64,000 nucleotides of DNA, taken from the NCBI RefSeq assembly GCF_002082565.1, contig NZ_CP020562.1, positions 3,906,001 through 3,970,000 on the forward strand. The letters run 5' to 3'. The position numbers and the translations under genes were made by a program. Shown one piece after another: positions 19,501-28,080 of this stretch. Origin of the DNA: Halomonas sp. GT. GTDB lineage: Bacteria; Pseudomonadota; Gammaproteobacteria; Pseudomonadales; Halomonadaceae. How positions within the stretch are numbered: position 1 is the first letter of the stretch; every line of letters starts with the position of its first letter. Under the pieces are notes generated by a model, which was not told where the DNA came from, did no database searches, and worked only from the letters and a program-made list of their open reading frames with translations.

Positions 19501-19538
19501 GGCCCGCCGCCCCATTCTTCCAGGGGCCTTGGCGGGCC
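19501..19538 (+). terminator. Hairpin between aapJ copy 2 and aapQ
   Basis: GGCCCGCC (19501-19508) pairs with GGCGGGCC (19531-19538), with an inner GCCCC/GGGGC helix. There is no long T run, so it is more likely a transcript-stabilising or attenuating hairpin than a full terminator. Confidence 0.7.
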
Positions 19539-19574
19539 ATTTGATTGATCGTCCGTACCGCGGAGACGCCTTCC

Positions 19575-20765
19575 ATGTCCGTAAGTCCTAACACTCGCCC
19601 CGCTGGCCACAAGCCGCCGTTTTGGCGAGACCGTGCCAAACGTGCGCTTATCTTCCAGCTGCTGCTCGTCGCTGCTGTGGCAGCCTTTTTGCTCTACATT
19701 GTCGGTAATGTCCAAGACAACTTATCCGCACGTGGTATCACCACCGGGTTTGGTTTCTTGGGCAACACCGCAGGCTTTGGAATTGTGCAGAGTCTGATCG
19801 ACTACTCTTCCCAAAGCACCTATGGCCGCACCTTCCTGGTCGGCTTACTCAATACACTGCTGGTAGGTGGCCTAGGGGTATTGGCTGCCACCATCATTGG
19901 CTTTATTGTTGGCATCGCCCGCCTGTCGCCTAACTGGCTACTGGCGCGCTTAGCCACCGCCTATATCGAAACCTTCCGCAACATTCCGCTGCTGCTGCAA
20001 ATTTTCTTCTGGTACTTTGCCGTACTACGTACGCTGCCAAGCGCGCGGGAGAGCATGGCATTTGGTGAAGCTATTTTTCTCAACGTGCGCGGGCTGTACT
20101 TACCCCAGCCGCTGTTTGAGTCTGGTTTTGGCTTAATTCCCCTTACCTTTCTTGTCGCCATTGCTGCCAGTATTGCCCTGGTGATATGGAACAAGCGTCG
20201 CCATGAAGCCACCGGTAAACGCCTGCCGGCCTATTGGATTTCGTTTTTACTGATTTTTGGCTTACCGCTATTAGTGCTCGTTGCCACCGGTGTGCCGGTT
20301 ACCTGGGAAATGCCGGAACTACGCGGCTTTAATTTCCGTGGTGGTATTACGGTGATCCCTGAGTTCCTCGCGCTTTGGCTTGCCCTGTCGATCTATACCG
20401 CCTCCTTTATTGCTGAAATTGTCCGCTCTGGTATTCAGGCAATTTCTCACGGGCAAACAGAAGCCGCCCAGGCGCTAAGCCTGCCGCGCAACTTGGTTCT
20501 TCGTCTGGTGGTTATCCCTCAGGCGTTGCGCGTCATTATTCCACCGCTAACCAGCCAGTACCTGAACTTGATCAAGAACTCATCGCTGGCAACCGCCATC
20601 GGTTATCCCGACCTTGTCTCGGTGTTTGCTGGCACCACGCTGAATCAGACTGGCCAAGCCATTGAAGTCATTGCGATGACCATGGCGGTCTACCTAACCA
20701 TCAGCCTGCTGGTGTCCATGTTTATGAACTGGTTCAACGCCCGAGTGGCACTGGTTGAACGCTAG
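19575..20765 (+). CDS. aapQ: Amino-acid ABC transporter permease (AapQ-like)
   Basis: Inner-membrane permease, 396 residues, of the His/Glu/Gln/Arg transporter class. It has an N-terminal transmembrane helix (residues about 25-45), a long extra segment between helices typical of AapQ, and the EAA loop in the form HGQTEAAQALSLPRNLVLRLVVIPQALRVIIPPLT near residue 295. The ATG at 19575 (MSVSPNTRP) has GGAG upstream and is preferred over the ATG at 19545. It pairs with AapM encoded next. Confidence 0.92.
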   Translation: MSVSPNTRPAGHKPPFWRDRAKRALIFQLLLVAAVAAFLLYIVGNVQDNLSARGITTGFGFLGNTAGFGIVQSLIDYSSQSTYGRTFLVGLLNTLLVGGLGVLAATIIGFIVGIARLSPNWLLARLATAYIETFRNIPLLLQIFFWYFAVLRTLPSARESMAFGEAIFLNVRGLYLPQPLFESGFGLIPLTFLVAIAASIALVIWNKRRHEATGKRLPAYWISFLLIFGLPLLVLVATGVPVTWEMPELRGFNFRGGITVIPEFLALWLALSIYTASFIAEIVRSGIQAISHGQTEAAQALSLPRNLVLRLVVIPQALRVIIPPLTSQYLNLIKNSSLATAIGYPDLVSVFAGTTLNQTGQAIEVIAMTMAVYLTISLLVSMFMNWFNARVALVER

Positions 20766-20786
20766 GCCGACGGTGAGGATGTTTAC

Positions 20787-21887
20787 ATGATCCATAATCA
20801 AACAATCATTAAAGAGCGGCCAGCCCCCAGTAGTTCTGTCGGGGCGGTTGCTTGGCTACGCGCCAATCTGTTCAATGGCCCGATCAATACCATCTTTACC
20901 CTGATCGGGCTTTACATACTGTATTTGCTTGTTGTTCCCACCGTTCAGTGGGCGTTTTTGAATGCTGACTGGATAGGTACCACACGGGATGACTGCTCTC
21001 GGGAAGGAGCTTGCTGGGTCTTCATCAATGCACGCTTTACCCAGTTTATCTACGGCTTGTATCCCCGTGAAGAAATCTGGCGAGCCAACATAGTCTTTGC
21101 TGGCTTCTTTACGCTGATAGCCTGGCTAGCAATTCCCCGCCTGCCCCTCAAACGTTGGGTGGCGGTATTCGCTCTCGTCGGTTTCCCCATCGTTGCTTAT
21201 GTGCTGCTGCACGGCGGCTACTTTGACATGCCTCGCGTGCCCACGCACCGCTGGGGTGGCTTAATGCTGACCCTACTGCTGGCCACCGTCGGTATGGTTG
21301 GTGCGCTGCCAATCGGCATTGTGCTGGCATTGGGGCGACGCTCCAATATGCCCATTGTGAAAAGCTTCTGCGTGGTATTCATCGAGTTCTGGCGCGGGGT
21401 ACCACTGATTACCGTACTGTTCATGGCTTCGGTAATGCTACCGCTTTTCCTGCCTTCCGATATGAGCGTCGACCGCCTAGTACGCGCACTAATCGGCTTA
21501 ACACTGTTCCAAAGTGCCTACATGGCCGAGGTTATTCGTGGTGGCCTGCAGGCCATCCCTAAGGGTCAGGAAGAGGCTGCCGCTGCGCTAGGCATGACCT
21601 ACTGGAAACGCATGGGCCTGATTGTGCTTCCTCAGGCGCTGAAGATGATGATCCCCGGCATCGTGAACACCTTCATTTCGCTGTTTAAAGACACCACCCT
21701 GGTCATGATCATCGGGCTATTTGACCTATTGGGGATCGTACAAGCGGCGTTGGCCGACTCACGCTGGCTAGGCTTCTCGCTGGAAGGCTATGTCTTTGCC
21801 GCCTTCATGTTCTGGATCTTCTGTTTCAGCATGTCGCGCTATAGCCAGTATTTAGAACGCAAGCTGCACACCGGCCATAAGCGCTAA
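20787..21887 (+). CDS. aapM: Amino-acid ABC transporter permease (AapM-like)
   Basis: Second permease of the same importer, 366 residues. Helices at about 35-55, 95-115 and 125-150 precede the conserved core; the EAA loop reads IPKGQEEAAAALGMTYWKRMGLIVLPQALKMMIPGI. The cysteine pair DDCSREGACW in a periplasmic loop near residue 70 is typical of AapM proteins. A GAGG site precedes the ATG. It lies 21 bases after aapQ and 38 bases before aapP, so it is in one operon with both. Confidence 0.93.
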   Translation: MIHNQTIIKERPAPSSSVGAVAWLRANLFNGPINTIFTLIGLYILYLLVVPTVQWAFLNADWIGTTRDDCSREGACWVFINARFTQFIYGLYPREEIWRANIVFAGFFTLIAWLAIPRLPLKRWVAVFALVGFPIVAYVLLHGGYFDMPRVPTHRWGGLMLTLLLATVGMVGALPIGIVLALGRRSNMPIVKSFCVVFIEFWRGVPLITVLFMASVMLPLFLPSDMSVDRLVRALIGLTLFQSAYMAEVIRGGLQAIPKGQEEAAAALGMTYWKRMGLIVLPQALKMMIPGIVNTFISLFKDTTLVMIIGLFDLLGIVQAALADSRWLGFSLEGYVFAAFMFWIFCFSMSRYSQYLERKLHTGHKR

Positions 21888-21925
21888 CGCCGCTTTTATT
21901 AACGATTTTTTAGCAGGATAAAGAC

Positions 21926-22702
21926 ATGACTCAAGCAGCCACCAACATCTCTGGCACCCCCACTTCTGACCTGATGGTTGAAATGCGCGGCGTCAATAAA
22001 TGGTACGGCGATTTTCACGTGCTGCGCGATATCGACCTGGAAGTAAAGCGCGGCGAGCGTATCGTTATTTGCGGGCCTTCAGGCTCAGGCAAGTCAACCT
22101 TGATTCGCTGCATTAACCACCTGGAAGAGCATCAGCAAGGCGATATCGTGGTGGGCGGCGTGCCGCTTACACAAGACGTTAAGCGTATCGAGCAAATCCG
22201 TCGTAGCGTGGGCATGGTGTTCCAGCACTTCAATCTCTTCCCCCACTTAACAGTGCTGGAAAACTGCTGTATAGCGCCAATGTGGGTGCAAAAAAAACCA
22301 CGCCGCGAGGCGGAAGAAATGGCCATGCAGTACTTAGAGCGGGTGCGTATTGCCGAACAGGCACTTAAGTACCCGGGTCAGCTTTCCGGCGGCCAGCAGC
22401 AGCGGGTCGCCATTGCCCGTTCACTGTGCATGCACCCTGACGTGATGCTATTCGACGAACCAACGTCGGCACTTGATCCAGAAATGATCAAGGAAGTGCT
22501 AGACGTCATGGTGGAGCTTGCTAATGAAGGCATGACCATGCTGTGTGTGACCCATGAAATGGGCTTTGCCAAAACCGTCGCCGACCGGGTGATTTTTATG
22601 GACCAAGGGCAAATTATCGAAGAAAACGCTCCTGAGCCGTTCTTTAATAACCCGCAGTCAGAACGTACACAGCTATTCTTGAGCCAAATTCTGGGGCACT
22701 AA
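21926..22702 (+). CDS. aapP: Amino-acid ABC transporter ATP-binding protein (AapP-like)
   Basis: The ATPase of the importer, 258 residues. Walker [10 protein letters not shown] near residue 52, Q-loop [12 protein letters not shown], signature [15 protein letters not shown], Walker [15 protein letters not shown] and the switch histidine in CVTHEMGFA are all intact. It has the same length and motifs as GlnQ/AapP. A clear terminator 21 bases after the stop closes the operon. Confidence 0.95.
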   Translation: MTQAATNISGTPTSDLMVEMRGVNKWYGDFHVLRDIDLEVKRGERIVICGPSGSGKSTLIRCINHLEEHQQGDIVVGGVPLTQDVKRIEQIRRSVGMVFQHFNLFPHLTVLENCCIAPMWVQKKPRREAEEMAMQYLERVRIAEQALKYPGQLSGGQQQRVAIARSLCMHPDVMLFDEPTSALDPEMIKEVLDVMVELANEGMTMLCVTHEMGFAKTVADRVIFMDQGQIIEENAPEPFFNNPQSERTQLFLSQILGH

Positions 22703-22722
22703 GTAAAGCAATTGATAAAGCA

Positions 22723-22750
22723 ATGGGCCTCATCGAAGGCCCATCTTTGT
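22723..22750 (+). terminator. Terminator of the aap operon
   Basis: ATGGGCCT (22723-22730) pairs with AGGCCCAT (22737-22744) over a six-base loop, followed by CTTTGTATTT. Confidence 0.8.
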
Positions 22751-22804
22751 ATTTCGCTTATATCTAGCGGCGCCAACTCATCGACACAAGAGAGACCGTT
22801 CAAG

Positions 22805-23212
22805 ATGGAAAAGCTATTTATTGACCGCGCCCCACAGCCGATTGCTCCCTTTTCGCACGCTTGCCGAGTGGGCGATTTGGTATTTATTACCGGCCAGATG
22901 CCCACCGTACCTGAAACCAACGAAATGCTGTTGGGCACCTTTACCGAACAAACTCATCGCGTCATGCAAAACCTAGCCATCGTGTTGGAAGAAGTGGGCA
23001 GTCGCTTTGAATACGTCGTGCAGTCACGCGTATTTATTACCAATATGGGCCACTTTGACGAGGTTAATCGCGTGTATGCCAGCTACTTCAAACAGCCGCT
23101 GCCAACCCGCACCTGTATTGGCGTCACCGGTCTTGCCGGCGGGGCCGATGTAGAAGTGGATATGATTGCCTGGATCCCACCCTCACCAGCACCCTCACCC
23201 AAAACCGACTAA
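22805..23212 (+). CDS. RidA/YjgF family protein
   Basis: A 135-residue Rid-family protein; RidA hydrolyses reactive enamines and imines made by PLP enzymes. Motifs: PQPIAPFSHACRVGDLVFITGQMP and LPTRTCIGVTGLAGGADVEVDMIAWIP. The conserved arginine that binds the imine's carboxylate is present in LPTRTCIGV. The substitution of cysteine for the usual Ala/Ser after it and GLAGG in place of LPkGA suggest a Rid subfamily other than RidA proper. The ATG at 22805 (MEKLFIDRAPQ) is used rather than the upstream ATG at 22712, which overlaps the aap terminator. Confidence 0.87.
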   Translation: MEKLFIDRAPQPIAPFSHACRVGDLVFITGQMPTVPETNEMLLGTFTEQTHRVMQNLAIVLEEVGSRFEYVVQSRVFITNMGHFDEVNRVYASYFKQPLPTRTCIGVTGLAGGADVEVDMIAWIPPSPAPSPKTD

Positions 23213-23802
23213 CTCCCCAGCGGGGTAATGCTGGCAGGCTGCAGGGCAGGCTGCTCTCGGTGTTGCGTTAGCGGTTTATTGGCGAGCGCTGTGAGCAGTA
23301 TCTGTAACGGGTCGCCATGACTCACCACCAACACCGTCTCGCCTTCGCAGCGACGCTCCAGCTGCTCAACAACTGCGCACATACGCTTGGCGACGTGACT
23401 TACCGCCTCCACCTGATGCTGTTGATGGCCAGCATCCTGGGCATCTAACGCCCATACGTCAGGGTAATGCCGATCCGATTGGCCATCGAGCTCACCAAAG
23501 TAGCGCTCACGAAGGCGCTCCTCTTTCTCCAGCGTTAAGCCAAACGCTTTAGCGACTCGATCAGCGGTTTGTGTTGTCCGCAAAAAGTCCGAGTGCACCA
23601 CCTTGGTGGGCGTCGGCCAACGCCATTGCTCAATGACGGTTGAGAGCTGCTCTTCGCCCAGAGGTGACAAGCCGAAGTCGGAGAGCCCACGCCCAGGCGA
23701 ACTAATAATGAGGCCTTGTTCGTTCGCTTGGCTATGGCCATGGCGCATCAAAAGATAGCGATTTCGCCAATGGTAGAAGGTGGCTGTGAAAGTGTTTGAC
23801 AT
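23209..23802 (-). CDS. Histidine phosphatase (phosphoglycerate-mutase-like) family protein
   Basis: A 197-residue branch-1 histidine phosphatase. The phosphohistidine motif is LLMRHGHSQANEQGLI (RHG near residue 17), with the second-site arginine in FLRTTQTADRVAKA, the catalytic acid in RERYFGELDG, and the second histidine in VLVVSHGDPLQILL. The frame is open further upstream (to 23889), but the ATG at 23802 (MSNTFTATFYHW) gives a normal N-terminus. Its stop overlaps that of ridA by three bases, and its start region abuts the putative PhoB box of the phn operon. Substrate unknown. Confidence 0.87.
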   Translation of the reverse strand: MSNTFTATFYHWRNRYLLMRHGHSQANEQGLIISSPGRGLSDFGLSPLGEEQLSTVIEQWRWPTPTKVVHSDFLRTTQTADRVAKAFGLTLEKEERLRERYFGELDGQSDRHYPDVWALDAQDAGHQQHQVEAVSHVAKRMCAVVEQLERRCEGETVLVVSHGDPLQILLTALANKPLTQHREQPALQPASITPLGS

Positions 23803-23813
23803 ATCTTTGTAAC
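23796..23813 (+). promoter_or_regulatory. Possible PhoB box upstream of phnD
   Basis: TTGACAT-ATCT-TTGTAAC has the two 7-bp half sites with 4-bp spacing of a Pho box, with about five and four matches to CTGTCAT. It lies about 150 bases before phnD and touches the start of the phosphatase gene. Weak evidence. Confidence 0.35.
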
Positions 23814-23959
23814 AAATCCTAGATTGAAAGAGATCGTTTTCGAAAAATAAACATCTAGCGCTACAAATGTCCACTTGCGAAACGCACACGAAGCAAAAGA
23901 AGCACTGAACTCAATAGTGGATAGCACAACACAAAAATAACGCACATAAGAGGCTAACT

Positions 23960-24949
23960 ATGGAAACATCACGTTTCTGCAAGCGCCCGCTTGCCATGCT
24001 AGCGGCTGCATCACTGCTCCCCTTCGCACTCCTCTCTACCCATGCCTTCGCAGAATGCGAGCGCGGCGACCTGGATTCACTGTACTGCGATGAAAACGGC
24101 GACATGGTGGCTGATCGGCCAAGCGATGAGTCAGAGTGGGCAAATCCAGACACCCTTATTTTTGCTTATACACCGGTAGAAGATCCGGCCATTTATTCGG
24201 ATATCTGGCAACCCTTTATTGATCATCTATCGGACGTTACCGAACGCGACGTGCGCTTCTTTGCTGTTCAATCTAATGCCGCACAAGTGGAAGCCATGCG
24301 GAGCGGGCGCTTACACATTGCCGGCTTCTCAACCGGCCCTACTCCCTTTGCCGTTAACTTGGCAGGCGCGGTACCCTTCGCATTAATGGGGTCAGATGAC
24401 GGCCAGTTCGGCTACACCCTGCAGCTATTTACTCACGTAGACTCAGACATTGAGAGCCTGGAAGATCTCAAGGGCAAGCGTGTTGCCCACACCTCACCAA
24501 CGTCCAACTCCGGTAATCTAGCGCCGCGTGCCTTACTGCCAGAGCTTGGCATTACACCCGAAGAAGACTACGACGTTGTTTACTCGGGCAGCCACGACCA
24601 ATCGATGCTGGGCGTAGTCGCTCGGGATTACGATGCCGCGCCGGTTGCTTCTGAAGTAGTCGAGCGCATGGCAGCACGTGGTCTTTACGATGAGGAAGAT
24701 GTACGTCTGATCTACGAATCTGACCGATTCCCCACTACCTCCTATAACTATGCCCATAACTTACACCCGGACCTTGTAGAAAAAATCGAGGAAGCCTTCT
24801 TTACCTTCGATTTTGTTGGCACCGAGCTTGGCGAAGAGTTTGAAGGCGTCGAAAAGTTTATTCCGATTAATTACAAAGATAACTGGCAAGTGATTCGTAC
24901 CATCCAGGCGGCTAATGACGTGAGCTATACACGAGAAAACCTGGAGTAA
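23960..24949 (+). CDS. phnD: Phosphate/phosphonate/phosphite ABC transporter binding protein (PhnD-like)
   Basis: A 329-residue periplasmic protein with a signal peptide ending at HAFA (residue about 31). The PhnD-type fold shows as LIFAYTPVEDPAIYSDIWQPFIDHLSD, the ligand-loop STGPTPFAVN and the KGKRVAHTSPTSNSGNLAPRALLPELG segment that binds the phosphonate head group. Two early cysteines (CERGDLDSLYC) may form a disulphide and are unlike E. coli PhnD. It heads a four-gene operon. No C-P lyase or phosphite dehydrogenase gene is nearby, so the substrate may be phosphate, phosphite or a phosphonate. Confidence 0.9.
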   Translation: METSRFCKRPLAMLAAASLLPFALLSTHAFAECERGDLDSLYCDENGDMVADRPSDESEWANPDTLIFAYTPVEDPAIYSDIWQPFIDHLSDVTERDVRFFAVQSNAAQVEAMRSGRLHIAGFSTGPTPFAVNLAGAVPFALMGSDDGQFGYTLQLFTHVDSDIESLEDLKGKRVAHTSPTSNSGNLAPRALLPELGITPEEDYDVVYSGSHDQSMLGVVARDYDAAPVASEVVERMAARGLYDEEDVRLIYESDRFPTTSYNYAHNLHPDLVEKIEEAFFTFDFVGTELGEEFEGVEKFIPINYKDNWQVIRTIQAANDVSYTRENLE

Positions 24950-24954
24950 CAGCG

Positions 24955-24979
24955 ATTGCGCCGCCCCCGGCGGCGCAAT
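24955..24979 (+). terminator. Hairpin between phnD and phnC
   Basis: A perfect 11-bp stem ATTGCGCCGCC/GGCGGCGCAAT with a three-base loop and a short T-rich tail (TATTCG). It probably lowers expression of phnCEE relative to phnD. Confidence 0.75.
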
Positions 24980-25006
24980 TATTCGCCTTTCGATGGAAAC
25001 AATCAC

Positions 25007-25813
25007 ATGCTGGAAATTACGAATCTGGTCAAACGTTATGGCCACAACGAGGCAGTGCTGAAAGGGCTCGACCTTAAGGTAGAGGACAACAGCGTTGTTT
25101 CTATTGTCGGCGCGTCCGGTGCTGGTAAAAGCACCATGCTTCGCTGTATCAATCGGTTAGTAGAACCCACATCGGGCTCTATCAAACTCAACGGCGCCGA
25201 ACTGGTTAAGGTGAAAGGCGCTGAATTACGCCGCGCTCGACGCAAAATTGGCATGGTTTTCCAGGGATTTAACTTACTTGACCGTCTCACCGTCATGGAG
25301 AATGTACTTGCTGGACGACTTGGCTACGTTAATCTCTATCAAGCAATTTCACGTCGCTATCCCCAAGCCGATATAGAGCGCGCGTTTACTCTCATGGAGC
25401 GTGTTGGGATTGCTCATTACGCCAATAAACGAGCCGATGAGCTTTCCGGCGGTGAGCGCCAGCGTGTCGGGGTGGTACGGGCATTAATGCAAGAACCCGA
25501 CCTGCTGCTGGCCGACGAGCCAACGGCATCGCTCGACCCGCGCACGTCCGAGCAGATCATGATACTGCTGCAGAGCCTTGCCAGTGAGCTTTCGCTACCG
25601 GTATTGATCAATATTCACAACGTTGCGCAAGCAAAAACCTACACTGAGCGCATTGTCGGCTTACGCCACGGCAAGATGATTTTTGATGGAGTGCCTGCGG
25701 ACTTTAATAAAGACGCGCTTGATGCCATTTATGGAGGTATTGAAGCGCCTGACGATGCCATTACCGAGCAGCCCGATGCCCGTGCAGAGGAGCCACGACA
25801 TGACGCCGTCTGA
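25007..25813 (+). CDS. phnC: Phosphonate/phosphate ABC transporter ATP-binding protein
   Basis: A 268-residue ATPase. Walker A GASGAGKST near residue 38, Q-loop VFQGFNLLDRLTVMENVLAGRLG (a PhnC signature), ABC signature LSGGERQRVGVVRAL, Walker B LLADEPTASLDPR and INIHNVAQA, where histidine is the switch residue. The ATG at 25007 (MLEITNLVKRYG) is the right start; the frame upstream runs through the intergenic hairpin. The 3' end overlaps phnE1 by 14 bases. Confidence 0.94.
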   Translation: MLEITNLVKRYGHNEAVLKGLDLKVEDNSVVSIVGASGAGKSTMLRCINRLVEPTSGSIKLNGAELVKVKGAELRRARRKIGMVFQGFNLLDRLTVMENVLAGRLGYVNLYQAISRRYPQADIERAFTLMERVGIAHYANKRADELSGGERQRVGVVRALMQEPDLLLADEPTASLDPRTSEQIMILLQSLASELSLPVLINIHNVAQAKTYTERIVGLRHGKMIFDGVPADFNKDALDAIYGGIEAPDDAITEQPDARAEEPRHDAV

Positions 25814-26609
25814 CTCCCCTTCTCCCCCGCGCACCTGGAAAAAGCCGCCTTTTATTGCCAATCCCGTCATCCGTTACGGCATTTTTATTGTCGCAGCGAT
25901 TTATCTGGTGTGGGCTTTCGGTTCTTTACCGTTTAATTGGGCGCGCATTTCAGAAGGCTTACCGCGGGCAGCGCGCATCTTTAGCGGAGGCTTCCCACCC
26001 AGCTTGGAACGATACGAGTTGCTGCTGACAGGTTTTAAAGAGAGCTTCCAAATTGCCATTCTCGCCACATTGCTAGGCGTTTTCCTATCGATACCGTTTG
26101 CGGTGATGGCCGCTCGTAACATTGCACCAATGCCCATTTACGTTATTGGCCGCGCGGTCATTATTATCTCGCGCAGCTTCCACCCCGTTATTGTGGCCAT
26201 CTTATTCGTGGCGGCCGTTGGGTTTGGGCCACTGGCAGGAATTTTAACGCTGACTCTCTACTCCATCGGTTTTGTTGGAAAGTTGTTAGCAGAAGAGATC
26301 GAAGAGATTGATTGGGGGCAGGTAGAAGCCATGCGAGCGGCGGGTGCAGGCTACATTGCTACGTTGTATTACGCCGTCTTTCCTCAAATATTACCCCGCC
26401 AGGTCGGCCTGTCGATGTACCAGCTTGATAGCAATCTTCGCGCCTCTGCGGTGGTTGGGATCGTCGGTGCAGGCGGTATCGGTGGCACGTTAATGAATGC
26501 CTTTGGTCGTTATGATTACGACTTCGCCTTTGCGATTCTGCTGGTCATTATCGCGGTTATTTTGCTTAGTGAAGGCATCAGCGGCTGGGTGAGGAAAAAA
26601 ATATGGTAG
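25800..26609 (+). CDS. phnE: Phosphonate/phosphate ABC transporter permease, PhnE 1
   Basis: A 269-residue permease. Helices near residues 22-40, 85-105, 125-150 and 225-245; the permease core has LAEEIEEIDWGQVEAMRAAGAGYIATLYYAVFPQILP, the EAA-loop version of PhnE, and GIVGAGGIGGTL. Start is the ATG at 25800, inside the end of phnC with GAGGAG ahead. The track of the frame further upstream is inside phnC and is not coding. It overlaps the second permease by seven bases. Confidence 0.93.
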   Translation: MTPSDSPSPPRTWKKPPFIANPVIRYGIFIVAAIYLVWAFGSLPFNWARISEGLPRAARIFSGGFPPSLERYELLLTGFKESFQIAILATLLGVFLSIPFAVMAARNIAPMPIYVIGRAVIIISRSFHPVIVAILFVAAVGFGPLAGILTLTLYSIGFVGKLLAEEIEEIDWGQVEAMRAAGAGYIATLYYAVFPQILPRQVGLSMYQLDSNLRASAVVGIVGAGGIGGTLMNAFGRYDYDFAFAILLVIIAVILLSEGISGWVRKKIW

Positions 26610-27412
26610 ATCACGCACAGCAACTTGCCGACCGCGTTTGGCATCGCTACGACCGTAAAGAGCGGCTCATCCGCTACGCCGTGCTGCTGGGCACGTTAAT
26701 GCTGGTGTTCTGGGCGGTTCGCGATATTGATATTTTCTGGCCCTGGGTATGGGACGCTCCCAATCAAATGTCTAACTTGGGTGCGCGCATGTGGCCACCC
26801 AGCGCTGCCGGGCTAAGCAATATTCTGAACGCGCTACTCGAAACAGTGCACATTGCAACATTAGCCACATTTCTGACTATTTTTCTCGCCTTGCCGGTCG
26901 CCTATATCGCCGCACAGAACACCACTCCCAATCGTGTTTGCCTGTGGCTAGGGCGCTTTATTCTAGTATCAAGCCGCTCGGTGAATACGATTATATGGGC
27001 GCTGTTATTTGTGGCTATTTTTGGCCCCGGCGTGCTGGCAGGGATTTTAGCGATTGTGTTTCGCTCAATTGGCTTTATCGGCAAGTTAATGGGTGAGGCG
27101 ATTGAAGAAATCGACCGGCGACCGGTGGAAGCGATGGAAGCGACCGGTGCCTCCAAGGCAAAAGTGGTTGCCTACGCCATTGTGCCCCAGGTGATGCCAG
27201 CCTTTTTTGCCATTGTGATTTTGCGCTGGGATATTAATATCCGTGAATCCACCGTGCTAGGACTCGTTGGCGCAGGCGGCATTGGTGTGATTCTTCAAGG
27301 CGCTATCGACACCTTTGCCTGGCCGACGGTCGCCACCATTTTGATCGCGATTATCATCTTAGTACTGATTGGCGAAGCCATTACTAGCCTGCTACGCAGC
27401 AAAGTGCTTTAA
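26603..27412 (+). CDS. phnE: Phosphonate/phosphate ABC transporter permease, PhnE 2
   Basis: A second 269-residue PhnE, so the channel is probably a heterodimer. Core motifs mirror those of the first: MGEAIEEIDRRPVEAMEATGASKAKVVAYAIVPQVMPAF and LGLVGAGGIGVIL. Helices near 25-42, 80-100, 120-145 and 235-255. It starts seven bases inside phnE1 with AGG-type spacing (GTGAGGAAAAAAATATGG). Last gene of the operon; a tandem 15-bp repeat follows, without a clear terminator. Confidence 0.93.
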   Translation: MVDHAQQLADRVWHRYDRKERLIRYAVLLGTLMLVFWAVRDIDIFWPWVWDAPNQMSNLGARMWPPSAAGLSNILNALLETVHIATLATFLTIFLALPVAYIAAQNTTPNRVCLWLGRFILVSSRSVNTIIWALLFVAIFGPGVLAGILAIVFRSIGFIGKLMGEAIEEIDRRPVEAMEATGASKAKVVAYAIVPQVMPAFFAIVILRWDINIRESTVLGLVGAGGIGVILQGAIDTFAWPTVATILIAIIILVLIGEAITSLLRSKVL

Positions 27413-27415
27413 ATT

Positions 27416-27445
27416 CACACAGTACTTTAACACACAGTACTTTAA
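27416..27445 (+). repeat. Tandem 15-bp repeat, two units
   Basis: CACACAGTACTTTAA occurs twice in direct succession just past the phnE2 stop. The sequence before it (AAAGTGCTTTAAATTCACAC) is a third, degraded unit. AGTAC is shared with the hemE and MCP leader arrays. Confidence 0.8.
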
Positions 27446-27543
27446 CGCTCGCAAAGAGGCTCTAACGCTACGCAAGTGTTTGACCAAACGGCAAATGCTT
27501 GCCATGGTTAGAGGGTAACTAACGACAAGGAGGACGTACGACG

Positions 27544-27975
27544 ATGACCACCTATATCGTGGTAGCTGACGCCGCCCGCGCGCGTATTTTCACCCGTGAT
27601 GCGTTGAATCTCACTGAGCTTGAGAGCCTTGTACACGCAGCAGGCAGGCTGCACGAAGGTGATTTAATCACCGATCGCCGCGGTGCCGATGTTCATGAAT
27701 CTACGTCAACGTCATCGCGCTCGTCTGGAGAAGAGGGCGCTGCCTCGCAGCATGAAAATGAGTTATTTGCCAAAGAAGTCGCCAAGCGCTTATATGGCGC
27801 ACGCGTCGATAACAGCATGGAAAAGCTTATTATGGTCGCACCGCCGAAATTTCTTGGGCTACTGCGAGAAAAACTCGATAACCCCACCCATAAGTTGGTC
27901 ATTCACACGCTTTCAAAAGATTTGAGCAAAGCGTCCCTGACCGATATTCAACACGCCGTTAGCGACTTACGCTAA
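27544..27975 (+). CDS. Host-attachment-family protein (baeRF-like)
   Basis: A 143-residue protein of the family named for attachment to host cells in Agrobacterium. It begins TYIVVADAARARIFTRD, the family signature, carries a Ser-rich acidic linker (ESTSTSSRSSGEEGA, residues 58-72), and ends with KLIMVAPPKFLGLLREKLD and HTLSKDLSKASLTDI. The fold resembles the release-factor-related baeRF/eRF1 domain; the true function in free-living bacteria is unknown. A strong AAGGAGG site lies seven bases before the ATG. Not clearly linked to neighbours. Confidence 0.82.
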   Translation: MTTYIVVADAARARIFTRDALNLTELESLVHAAGRLHEGDLITDRRGADVHESTSTSSRSSGEEGAASQHENELFAKEVAKRLYGARVDNSMEKLIMVAPPKFLGLLREKLDNPTHKLVIHTLSKDLSKASLTDIQHAVSDLR

Positions 27976-28021
27976 TGCTCTTTACGCCACCCACGCTTTT
28001 CGTCTAAGCACGCTTTTCTGC

Positions 28022-28048
28022 TAAAGAAATGGTCGCTCTTGCCGATAG
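28022..28048 (+). promoter_or_regulatory. FliA (sigma-28) promoter of MCP 1
   Basis: TAAAGAAA-N11-GCCGATAG matches the flagellar sigma-28 consensus TAAA-N15-GCCGATAA with exact spacing. It sits 32 bases before the MCP start. Confidence 0.85.
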
Positions 28049-28080
28049 TCGTCTGACCCCTGACGATTTAGAGAGCGACC

